From: Anaerolineales bacterium
Lineage (GTDB): Bacteria; Chloroflexota; Anaerolineae; 4572-78; NAK82
Reading direction: 5' to 3'
NCBI GenBank assembly: GCA_024643945.1
Contig: JAHELX010000099.1
Location: 1 to 13,597, forward strand
DNA: 13,597 nt
Part shown: positions 5,882-12,537 of the stretch, one piece after another
Layout of the letters: the number at the start of each line of letters is the position of its first letter
Position numbering within the stretch: the first letter of the stretch is position 1
Notes under the pieces: generated by a model
What the model was told of the DNA's origin: nothing
Seen by the model: the letters and a program-made list of their open reading frames with translations, nothing else
Database searches by the model: none
Made by a program: the position numbers and the translations under genes

Positions 5882-7993
5882 ATGAAACACATAAGGATCG
5901 ATCTGCACAGCCTGCCGGCGCAGATGATACTGAGCTTTATCGCGCTGGTGCTCTTGACAGCCGCTGCTGCGGGACTGCCAGCAATTTGGCTGATCCGGAA
6001 CCAGCTCGAACACCAGGCATGGGCGCAGGTAGAACAAGGAAACCGGGCCGCCCGTGCATTGTACGCGGCCCAACAAAGCGAGCTAACCGGCCTGGCCACC
6101 CTGACCGCCCAGCGGCCCACTTTGCGCGATCTGCTGGCACGGGAAGAGCAAGCCTCGCTGCTGGCTTATCTGCGCACACTTCAGACAGGGGCGGGACTCG
6201 ATCTGGTGCTCGTCTGCGACTCAAATCACCGAGTGATAGCGCAGGTGGGCGAAGGAATCTTCGATATGCTATGCACGGCCAAAACGCCCACCGGTTTCCA
6301 GGTCATGTCATCGGGGGCGACTCCCCAGGTATGGCTTTACGCTGCGGAACCCATCAGTAATGAGGCTACAGGCTTGCAGCGGAAGGTGATTGTGGGAGTA
6401 GTGCTGAATAACCAATTCGCCATACAGATGCGTGCCCAGACCGGCTTAGAACACACCCTGCTCCTGGATGGCCAACCGGTGGCATCTAGCCTGGATGGCA
6501 GCATCGCATCCCGCCGCATGGCACGTTCTGCCGTCCCTGATGACGCAATGCAAAGTAACTTCGCCCTGGATGGCCGCCCCTATTATGCCACCCGGTTCCG
6601 CCTTCCCCCTCTTTCGCAGGAGGAGGCTGGGACCCCCGGGCCTGCGCCACAGGTGGAAGCCGAAGTGGCACTGGACGTGGCAGACATTGCTGCAACACAG
6701 CGAAGCGTGGCGTGGACCCTGGCCGGCAGCATTGTGGCCGTAGCCGCCGTGGGCTCCCTCCTGGGGGCGTTCCTCGCTCGGCAGATCGGCCGGCCTCTGG
6801 ATCGCTTGGCCAAGGCCGGAACCGCATTAAGCCAGGGTGATCTGGATGCATCGGTGACCGTCAAGGCTCGAGTGCGCGAGGTTGCGCTGGTGACCCAGGC
6901 ACTGGAAAGAGCCCGGATTGACTTACAGCGCTCCTTGACCGAGTTGCGACAGGAGAAAGCCTGGACCGACCATCTCTTGGAGGCCGTTGTGGAGGGAATT
7001 GTCACCCTGGACCACCACGGACGGATTACCTTCTTCAGCCAGGGAGCCGAACGCATTATCGGGCTGGATCAAGACTACGTCCTGAACCGCTCCTGCGATG
7101 AGGTTTTCAGGCCAATCGAGACAGATGAACTCTTCAGCCAATTCATCCCTGTCCCCGGCCGGCGACGCAAAGTCACCGTGGAGCTAACCAATGGCCGCCT
7201 GGTGACTCTGGCAGTCACCGGAGCTCGGCTGATACCGCCGGAGGCCGGCGACGCCCGGGTGGCTCTGGTTTTCCGCGATGTCAGTGAAGAAGAGGCAGTC
7301 CACCGGCTCATGGGCCACTTTTTAGCCAATGTGGCCCACGAATTTCGCACCCCGCTCTCTGCTCTGGCCGCTTCCGCCGAACTGCTATTGGATCAGGCCC
7401 CTGACCTTAGCTCTGCCGAGCTGCAGGAGTTGCTGTCCTCCCTCCATTTGGGTATCCTGGGTCTGCAGACACTGGTGGACAATCTGGTGGAAGGCGCCAG
7501 CATCGAGGCCGGACGTTTCCGGGTGCACGCCCGCCCGGCCAATTTGGGCAAAATCATGGCCGAGGCGATTCAGACCATGCAGCCATTGCTGGACAAACAC
7601 AGCCAGCGCCTGGTGGTCGAACTGCCAGCGGTGACCCCGGTAGTACGCGCGGACTCGCGACGGACAGTGCAGGTGCTGGTCAATCTATTATCCAATGCCA
7701 GCAAATACGGACCTGACGACGCCGAGATCACAATTGGAGTCACAGGAAGCGAAGATTGGGCGCGAGTAACAGTTGCCGACCGGGGACCAGGGGTCCCACC
7801 AGAGCACCGAAACGATCTGTTCCGCCGTTTCGTGCGCCCAGATTCGGTCGGTGACAGGACTCAATATGGGGTTGGGCTGGGTCTTTCGGTCGTCAAGGCA
7901 GTCATCGAAGCTAGTGGCGGCCAGGTAGGAGTCGAAGACCGACCCGGAGGCGGATCAACCTTCTGGTTCACTTTGCCGGTAGTGAGCGAATGA
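5882..7993 (+). CDS. phoR: PhoR-type sensor histidine kinase (HAMP-PAS-HisKA-HATPase)
   Basis: This is a 703-residue inner-membrane kinase. Its first helix is at about 15-38, followed by an extracytoplasmic sensor region of about 235 residues (39-275) and a second helix at about 276-298. A HAMP linker follows (RQIGRPLDRLAKAGTALSQGDLD, about 299-350), then a coiled stretch, a PAS domain (about 365-470, with LLEAVVEGIVTLDHHGRI), a HisKA domain with H-box VAHEFRTPLS (phospho-acceptor H486), and a HATPase with N-box N605, G1 DRGPGVP (D633 onward) and G2 GVGLGLS (663-669). All catalytic motifs are intact. It overlaps the response regulator by ATGA. The phoR name comes from architecture plus the pst genes downstream; another envelope signal cannot be excluded. 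The large external domain is longer than in E. coli PhoR, which lacks one, and resembles Gram-positive PhoR layouts. Confidence 0.9.
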   Translation: MKHIRIDLHSLPAQMILSFIALVLLTAAAAGLPAIWLIRNQLEHQAWAQVEQGNRAARALYAAQQSELTGLATLTAQRPTLRDLLAREEQASLLAYLRTLQTGAGLDLVLVCDSNHRVIAQVGEGIFDMLCTAKTPTGFQVMSSGATPQVWLYAAEPISNEATGLQRKVIVGVVLNNQFAIQMRAQTGLEHTLLLDGQPVASSLDGSIASRRMARSAVPDDAMQSNFALDGRPYYATRFRLPPLSQEEAGTPGPAPQVEAEVALDVADIAATQRSVAWTLAGSIVAVAAVGSLLGAFLARQIGRPLDRLAKAGTALSQGDLDASVTVKARVREVALVTQALERARIDLQRSLTELRQEKAWTDHLLEAVVEGIVTLDHHGRITFFSQGAERIIGLDQDYVLNRSCDEVFRPIETDELFSQFIPVPGRRRKVTVELTNGRLVTLAVTGARLIPPEAGDARVALVFRDVSEEEAVHRLMGHFLANVAHEFRTPLSALAASAELLLDQAPDLSSAELQELLSSLHLGILGLQTLVDNLVEGASIEAGRFRVHARPANLGKIMAEAIQTMQPLLDKHSQRLVVELPAVTPVVRADSRRTVQVLVNLLSNASKYGPDDAEITIGVTGSEDWARVTVADRGPGVPPEHRNDLFRRFVRPDSVGDRTQYGVGLGLSVVKAVIEASGGQVGVEDRPGGGSTFWFTLPVVSE

Positions 7994-8703
7994 CGAAAGT
8001 ATTAATTGTAGACGACGATCGGGTACTGGCCGACGTGTTGGCCTTCACCATGCGGCGCGCAGGATTCCAGGTGAGCCAGGCTACCGATGGCGAAGCTGCT
8101 TTGCAGCGATGGACCGAGGATCAGCCCGATCTCATCGTGCTGGATGTCAACCTGCCCAAGCTCGATGGTTTTGCTGTCTGCCGACGCATCCGCGAGCAGG
8201 CCGACACCCCGATTCTTATGCTGACTGTGCGAGGCGAGGAGGATGACATCGTACACGGGTTGGAACTAGGCGCCGACGATTACATTACCAAGCCCTTCAG
8301 CCCCCGCCAACTCGTCGCCCGCGCGCAGGCTGTCCTGCGTCGGGCCAGCAAAATGCCTGTACCGGCTATCCGGCAGATTGGCCAACTGATACTCGATCCT
8401 AATCGGCGAGAGATACGCTTTGGCCGGGGTGAGGCAGTCTCGCTGACTCCATTGGAGAGCCGGCTTCTCGATTACCTGATGCTTAACGCCGGGCACGTCC
8501 TGACCGCCGAGGCTATCATTGAGCATGTCTGGGGTCCTGAGGGCGGCGACCGCGACATGCTCCGTCAACTGGTGCACCGCCTGCGGAGCAAGATCGCCCA
8601 GGCATGCCCGCCTTGGAGCGAATCTGATCGCACTCCTCCTAATTACATCGAGACCGTACCTGGTCTGGGCTACGGCCTCGTCGTCCCCTCCTCTATCGAC
8701 TGA
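7990..8703 (+). CDS. phoB: PhoB-type (OmpR family) response regulator
   Basis: This 237-residue regulator has an N-terminal receiver domain (about 2-116) with the acidic pocket D8-D9-D10, phospho-acceptor D52 (IVLDVNLPKLDG), switch T79 and K101 (DDYITKPF). The C-terminal winged-helix DNA-binding domain (about 130-235) includes VSLTPLESRLLDYLMLN, the recognition region GGDRDMLRQLVHRLRSKI and the wing YIETVPGLGYGLV, the usual OmpR/PhoB arrangement. The ATG lies inside the end of the kinase gene (ATGA overlap), so translation is coupled and the kinase is its expected partner. OmpR-family regulators bind tandem direct repeats, and such repeats begin 8 bp after its stop codon. That makes autoregulation of the region downstream, and control of pst, likely. 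Confidence 0.92.
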   Translation: MTKVLIVDDDRVLADVLAFTMRRAGFQVSQATDGEAALQRWTEDQPDLIVLDVNLPKLDGFAVCRRIREQADTPILMLTVRGEEDDIVHGLELGADDYITKPFSPRQLVARAQAVLRRASKMPVPAIRQIGQLILDPNRREIRFGRGEAVSLTPLESRLLDYLMLNAGHVLTAEAIIEHVWGPEGGDRDMLRQLVHRLRSKIAQACPPWSESDRTPPNYIETVPGLGYGLVVPSSID

Positions 8704-8710
8704 ACCTCTT

Positions 8711-8768
8711 TTTGTCACAACTTTGTCACAACCTCGTCACAACTGCTGTAATCTTCATCACTTATACT
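8711..8768 (+). promoter_or_regulatory. Pho-box-like 11-bp direct repeats with -10 element
   Basis: Two identical 11-mers TTTGTCACAAC (8711-8721 and 8722-8732) and one near copy CTCGTCACAAC (8733-8743) stand head to tail. A weaker CTGTAATC element begins at 8746, in nearly the same phase. A -10 TATACT (8763-8768) follows, with no -35 box at the expected distance. This is the layout of PhoB-activated promoters, where 11-bp repeats (E. coli CTGTCATAAAT type) replace the -35. A further near copy, ATTGTAACAAC, lies at 8772-8782 over the predicted start. It would drive the winged-helix and USP genes and could read on into the pst leader. Confidence 0.75.
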
Positions 8769-8877
8769 GCTATTGTAACAACTGAGAGCGACGCTGATAG
8801 AACCTGCAGATTCGTCTGTTTCCCATACGAACTCTTGGCAATCTTCTCCAAATCGTGAAAGTACTCGGAGGCCTGCG

Positions 8878-9192
8878 ATGACTGACGCAGTAACTAGTTT
8901 CATTCGGGCCAGGCAAATTGATTCGTTCCAAAAGCTATGCTTCTTGCTTTTCCTTCACCAACACCCGGACGTAAGTGGAACTTGCCAGGAGTTTGCCAGC
9001 CGACTGTATTTCGGCAACACACCGCTGCTGGAGAGGATTATCATCGACCTGCGCCTGGCAGGCCTTTTAGACTGCGAGGCTGGCCGCTTCAAGCTGCGCA
9101 ATGATCCAGATGTCAGATCGTATCTGCAATGTTTGGCCAGCGCCTTTGAAAATCCTTTGGCCCGCCAGCGGATTCTGGATCAATTGGTATAG
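8878..9192 (+). CDS. Small predicted winged-helix protein
   Basis: This 104-residue protein has no named family that I recognise. The predicted order is helix (SFQKLCFLLFLHQHP, about 16-30), helix (SGTCQEFASRLYFG, about 33-46), a longer recognition-like helix (TPLLERIIIDLRLAGLL, about 48-64), and a short beta wing (DCEAGRFKLRN, about 65-75). This pattern is usual for small winged-helix DNA-binding domains. A C-terminal helix follows (about 79-103). GGAGG (8867-8871) lies 6 nt before the ATG. It is the first gene after the 11-bp repeats and is followed 34 bp later by the USP-like gene. It may be a Pho-responsive transcription factor or a partner of the USP protein; the assignment rests on pattern only. 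Confidence 0.75.
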   Translation: MTDAVTSFIRARQIDSFQKLCFLLFLHQHPDVSGTCQEFASRLYFGNTPLLERIIIDLRLAGLLDCEAGRFKLRNDPDVRSYLQCLASAFENPLARQRILDQLV

Positions 9193-9226
9193 CGCGGATA
9201 CTCTGGTCATCGCCTGGAGAATGCTT

Positions 9227-10267
9227 ATGAGCTTCATCGACGATCTACTCACGGAAGCCTCGGTCCCTCGTGCAGCTCAGCATCTGGCCCTCGACAGTCT
9301 GATTATGAACCCAAGGCTGGCACGACGTCTGCCGCCGGCCTTGGCCTTCCGCTACCATGCGCTGCCGGTGGCCGAAGATAGGGGTCGCATCACGGTAGCC
9401 ATGGCCGATCCAGACGATGCAATAGCCCGAGCGGCGCTGGCAGCCGCCCTGGGTACAAGGCTATATGTGGTGCAGGCCGACCCGGCGGCCATTGATGGCC
9501 TGCTGGCCGAGACCTGGCCCGAGGAGACCCACCATGCGTTGCGCCTGCTGATTTATCACCAGGCCAGCCACATTGCGGACGAGGTGCAGGCCTATGCCCA
9601 GTACCTAAGTGATATGCTGAATGGCAACCTCAGTTACTTCCAACCACCAGCAGGAGCGAACGACACCTTTGACGATTTGACCCAAGTAGGGTGTGGCCAT
9701 GACCTGCTTATCTTCGGGGAGCCAGACCCATCCCTGGTCGAACGGCTGTCGCCAGGCCCGGCGTATCTCAGAGTCGCCAAACAGGTACCTACCTCAGTCC
9801 TGATAGCCCGGCGGCCGCGCTGGCCGCTGAGGAGAATGCTTCTGGTCATTCGGGACCAGGAGGCGGACGATATAGCTGTGGATTGGACTGCACACCTGGC
9901 TCAGCCAAGTGGCGCTGTCGTCACCATCCTGGCCATAATGCCCCAGATGCCAGCCATGTGTAACCAGGTAGCCCGCATGCAGCACGGACTGGCCGAATGG
10001 TTGGCTACAGACACCCCTCTGGGACGACAGATGCGTCGCATAGCCCGGCGGTTAGCGAATTGGGAGACCAAGGGCACATTGCGCTTCCGCCAGGGGCCAC
10101 CAGAATGGCAGATTCAGTGCGAGGTGTCCGAAGGGGATTACGACTTGATCGTCATCGCTGCTGATCCCCCTGGCCGCTGGCTGCGGCGGCTGTTGGGAGA
10201 GTTGGTTAACCCGTTGCTGCGCCGGGTTGATAGGCCAGTGCTGATTGCGAAGCCACCGATGATTTAA
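9227..10267 (+). CDS. MshEN-like / universal stress protein fusion
   Basis: This 346-residue cytoplasmic protein has two parts. Residues about 30-97 (PRLARRLPPALAFRYHALPVAEDRGRITVAMADPDD and on to a helix ending LLAETW) match the second half of the GspE/MshE N-terminal domain (T2SSE_N/MshEN type). From about 155 to the end lie two universal-stress-protein-like segments. The first is partial (GCGHDLLIFGEP, then VAKQVPTSVLIARR). The second is fuller (RRMLLVIRDQEADDIAVDWTAHLA, then GDYDLIVIAADPPGRWLRRLLGELVNPLLRRVDRPVLIAKP). The classical USP nucleotide motif GxxG(9x)G(S/T) is not clear, so ATP binding is uncertain, and the MshEN RLG c-di-GMP motif is absent. ATG 9227 follows GGAGA by 6 nt. An in-frame ATG at 9101 would overlap the previous gene and add unrelated sequence. 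It sits between the Pho-like repeats and the c-di-AMP leader. Confidence 0.82.
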   Translation: MSFIDDLLTEASVPRAAQHLALDSLIMNPRLARRLPPALAFRYHALPVAEDRGRITVAMADPDDAIARAALAAALGTRLYVVQADPAAIDGLLAETWPEETHHALRLLIYHQASHIADEVQAYAQYLSDMLNGNLSYFQPPAGANDTFDDLTQVGCGHDLLIFGEPDPSLVERLSPGPAYLRVAKQVPTSVLIARRPRWPLRRMLLVIRDQEADDIAVDWTAHLAQPSGAVVTILAIMPQMPAMCNQVARMQHGLAEWLATDTPLGRQMRRIARRLANWETKGTLRFRQGPPEWQIQCEVSEGDYDLIVIAADPPGRWLRRLLGELVNPLLRRVDRPVLIAKPPMI

Positions 10268-10269
10268 GA

Positions 10270-10311
10270 GCGGTCAGCAGATACTGACTGCGCGGCGGAT
10301 AACAATATAAA
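10270..10311 (+). promoter_or_regulatory. Possible promoter and operator ahead of the riboswitch
   Basis: CTGACT (10284-10289, four of six to -35) is followed after 16 bp by TATAAA (10306-10311, five of six to -10), placing a start near 10317, just before the riboswitch aptamer. An inverted repeat with 8-bp arms (10270-10277 with 10284-10291, one G-T pair) overlaps the -35 and begins 2 nt after the USP stop. Without a T tract it is more likely an operator or chance structure than a terminator. Confidence 0.4.
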
Positions 10312-10319
10312 AGCGTCTG

Positions 10320-10470
10320 TCGCCTAATCGGTTCGGAGAACGCTGATTCAGCGGTATCGTCGGATCGAGCGGGGAACCCACCTTGTGGGGTGTATCTCGT
10401 ATCTCCTTGTCGCGAGAGGGGCACCTTCCCGCCCTAACCCGTCAGCTAACCCCGTCGGCATAGGAAGGGA
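10320..10470 (+). ncRNA. Cyclic di-AMP riboswitch (ydaO/yuaA class)
   Basis: The leader matches the conserved positions of the ydaO/yuaA aptamer in order. The 5' P1 strand GCCTAATC is at about 10322-10329, GGGGAACCCA at 10371-10380, and GGGGTGTATC at 10387-10396. A variable hairpin pairs TCTCG (10395-10399) with CGAGA (10413-10417). GGGGCACCTTCC ends at 10429, CCCGTCAGCTAACC at 10438-10451, and the closing GGC at 10457-10459. GGAAGG (10463-10468) can pair with CCTTCC (10424-10429) as the known pseudoknot. The class binds c-di-AMP, generally turns genes off, and usually controls cell-wall hydrolases, potassium and osmolyte transport. Here it precedes a pst-type operon. A terminator directly follows, supporting transcriptional attenuation. 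I recognised it by memory of the consensus, not by a model search. Confidence 0.9.
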
Positions 10471-10487
10471 TGGGTCTGCTATCGAAA

Positions 10488-10515
10488 GAGCCGCAGAACT
10501 GTCTGCGGTCTTTTT
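10488..10515 (+). terminator. Intrinsic terminator, riboswitch expression platform
   Basis: CCGCAGA (10491-10497) pairs perfectly with TCTGCGG (10502-10508) around the loop ACTG and is followed by TCTTTTT (10509-10515). It lies between the aptamer and the pstS start, 31 nt before the ATG at 10547. As in other ydaO-class leaders, ligand binding would be expected to leave this stem free to form and stop transcription. Confidence 0.88.
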
Positions 10516-10546
10516 GTAGCGTATAAGAATGAAGAGGAAGGCAACA

Positions 10547-11515
10547 ATGAAGACACGAAACCTGACAACAATTTTGGCTTCTCTCGCAGTCCTGGCACTG
10601 CTAGCCACCGGCTGCGGCCGGTCGACAAGTAGCGCCCAGGAGGAAAGTGCTCTGAAGGGGACAATTACCGTTTCAGGAGCTTGGGCTCTCTATCCCATGA
10701 TGGTCCGTTGGGGCGAGGAGTTCCAAAAGCTGCACCCCGGCGTTAAATTCGACATCTCAGCCGGCGGGGCGGGCAAGGGTATGGCTGATGCCCTGATGGG
10801 TGCTGCGGACATCGGCATGGTCTCGCGGGTGGTCTATCCCGAAGAAGAGGAAAAAGGTGCTTTCTGGGTTTCTGTCACCAAGGATGCCGTCTTCCTCACC
10901 GTCAACCAGGAGAACCCTGTCTGGGAAGATCTGCACCAGAAGGGGGTAACCCGGGAGACGCTTATCGGCATCTACATCACCGGCGAGATCACCACCTGGG
11001 GGCAAGTGGTGGGCCGCCCCGAAATGACCGGCCCCATTCACGTCTTCACCCGCTCCGATGCGGCCGGCGCACCGGCCACCTGGGCCGAGTACCTGGGCAA
11101 GAAGCAAGAGGACCTGCTGGGGGTGGGGGTCTACGGTGATCCCGGTGTGCTGGAAGCGGTAATCAAAGACCCCCTGGGTATCGGCTTCAACAACCTGAAC
11201 TATGCCTTTGATGCCGAAACGGGCAATCCGGTGGCCGGGGCACGCGTGGCGCCGCTCGACGTCAATAGCAACGGTCAGGTTGACCCAGAGGAGATTTACG
11301 ACACTAAGGCGCAGGCGGTAAACGCGGTCAATATGGGCTACTACCCCTCACCACCGGCGCGCGACCTCAACCTGGTTACCAACGGTAAACCAACAGGTCT
11401 GGTGAAAATCTTTATGACATGGGTATTGACCGATGGGCAACAGTATCTAGACGAGGTAGGGTACATCCAGTTGGCAGGGGAGAAGCTGGATCAGGAATTG
11501 AAGAAGCTGGACTGA
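10547..11515 (+). CDS. pstS: PstS-like phosphate/oxyanion-binding lipoprotein
   Basis: This 322-residue solute-binding protein has a lipoprotein signal peptide (MKTRNL, hydrophobic 8-20, LATGC with lipid-modified C23). The mature part has the PBP-2 PstS-like fold: TVSGAWALYPMM (41-52), SAGGAGKGMADALMGAADIGMVSR (71-94), a conserved Arg in TRSDAAGAPATW (R169), and GDPGVLEAVIKDPLGIGFNN (197-216). Classical PstS has SGT after the Arg-x-Asp-Gly; here A173-G174-A175 stands there, so two hydroxyl ligands are missing. Residues 238-249 (DVNSNGQVDPEE) form a perfect EF-hand-type loop, probably binding calcium. ATG 10547 is preferred because AGGAAGG lies just upstream; an in-frame ATG at 10529 would add six residues. 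It is the first gene of pstSCAB, behind the riboswitch terminator. Confidence 0.88.
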   Translation: MKTRNLTTILASLAVLALLATGCGRSTSSAQEESALKGTITVSGAWALYPMMVRWGEEFQKLHPGVKFDISAGGAGKGMADALMGAADIGMVSRVVYPEEEEKGAFWVSVTKDAVFLTVNQENPVWEDLHQKGVTRETLIGIYITGEITTWGQVVGRPEMTGPIHVFTRSDAAGAPATWAEYLGKKQEDLLGVGVYGDPGVLEAVIKDPLGIGFNNLNYAFDAETGNPVAGARVAPLDVNSNGQVDPEEIYDTKAQAVNAVNMGYYPSPPARDLNLVTNGKPTGLVKIFMTWVLTDGQQYLDEVGYIQLAGEKLDQELKKLD

Positions 11516-11525
11516 AGGTGATGCA

Positions 11526-12512
11526 ATGATGGAGAAAACTTGGGGATCCCTTCGACGTGGACAGTGGGGAGAACGATGGAATGTCTCCCTGGGACCTAGT
11601 CGACGACTAAAAGACCGGCTGGCCAGGCAGACGATGGGCCTGCTGACCCTGGCAGCCGGCTTGCTGGTGCTCTTAATAGCTCTGGCTCTCTTCCTGCGTG
11701 CCTGGCCCATCCTGGCCGCCACCCCTTTGAAAGAGCTATTGTTTTCAACCACCTGGCATCCCTTTAAAGGAGACTTCGGCTTCTTTCCCTTCCTCATGGG
11801 AACTCTGTGGGTGACGACAGTGGCTATGGTCATTGCCGTGCCCCCTTCCCTTTTGACCGCCATCTACCTGGCCGAGTACGCCCCGCCACGGACACGCGCG
11901 CTGTTCAAGCCATTCATTGACTTGCTGGCAGGCATTCCCTCGGTGGTTTACGGAGTGTGGGGTATGCTGACCGTGGTGCCTTTCGTTGAAAAAGCTGTTG
12001 CCCCAACCTTGAACCGCCGGCTGGGCTTCATCCCTCTTTTCCGCGCCGACAACCCTACTGGTTACGGCATCCTGGCCGGGGGCCTGGTACTGGCGGTGAT
12101 GGTCTTCCCCATCGTCATCTCGGTCGCCGAGGAAGTGATCCGCGCTGTACCCCAAGGATTGAGGGAAGCGTCGCTGGCCCTGGGCGCCACCCGCTGGCAG
12201 ACTGTCAAGCACGTAGTACTGCGCCGGGCACTGCCCGGAGTTATGGCTGCCGTGGTGTTGGGCTTCTCCCGGGCTTTCGGTGAGACCATGGCCGTACTGA
12301 TGGTGGTAGGCAACGTGGCCCAGGTGCCCCACTCCATCTTTGACGCCGCTTATCCCCTGACGGCCCTGATCGCCAACAATTACGGGGAGATGATGTCCAT
12401 CCCCTTGTACGATGCGGCGCTGCTAGGGGCAGCATTGATCCTGCTGTTGGTGGTACTGATCTTCAACGTCGCCTCGCGGCTGGTGCTGGTGCGACTGGTG
12501 CGGAGCGAATAG
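11526..12512 (+). CDS. pstC: Phosphate ABC transporter permease PstC
   Basis: This 328-residue inner-membrane permease has about six helices: residues 37-58, 88-113, 133-152, 180-201, 240-262 and 295-320. The cytoplasmic EAA loop that docks on the ATPase is at about 214-240 (EASLALGATRWQTVKHVVLRRALPG). LLAGIPSVVYGVWG (133-146) and GFSRAFGETMAVLMVVGN (246-263) are characteristic of PstC/PstA permeases. An N-terminal cytoplasmic tail of about 35 residues precedes the first helix. It starts 10 bp after pstS with AAGGTG as a modest ribosome site; the ATG is doubled (11526 and 11529), so the start could be one codon later. It pairs with PstA to form the channel. Confidence 0.92.
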   Translation: MMEKTWGSLRRGQWGERWNVSLGPSRRLKDRLARQTMGLLTLAAGLLVLLIALALFLRAWPILAATPLKELLFSTTWHPFKGDFGFFPFLMGTLWVTTVAMVIAVPPSLLTAIYLAEYAPPRTRALFKPFIDLLAGIPSVVYGVWGMLTVVPFVEKAVAPTLNRRLGFIPLFRADNPTGYGILAGGLVLAVMVFPIVISVAEEVIRAVPQGLREASLALGATRWQTVKHVVLRRALPGVMAAVVLGFSRAFGETMAVLMVVGNVAQVPHSIFDAAYPLTALIANNYGEMMSIPLYDAALLGAALILLLVVLIFNVASRLVLVRLVRSE

Positions 12513-12537
12513 AAACGACGAAGTAGGAGATACGGCG

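Noticed and set aside
8704..8877. A second riboswitch or small RNA in the gap after the phoB-like gene
   Set aside because: Apart from the 11-bp repeats and the -10, I see only a weak TTCGT/ACGAA pairing, with no conserved aptamer blocks and no terminator.
9101..9226. Upstream ATG at 9101 as the start of the USP-like gene
   Set aside because: It would overlap the small winged-helix gene by 92 bp and lacks a ribosome site. GGAGA lies 6 nt before ATG 9227, and the family-like sequence begins only after that.
9227..9520. c-di-GMP binding by the MshEN-like part of the USP fusion
   Set aside because: The diagnostic RLG-containing motifs of c-di-GMP-binding MshEN domains are not present; only the second half of the domain is recognisable.
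10529..10546. ATG at 10529 as the pstS start
   Set aside because: It is only 14 nt after the terminator T tract and has no Shine-Dalgarno site, while AGGAAGG precedes the ATG at 10547. The signal peptide is normal from the later start.
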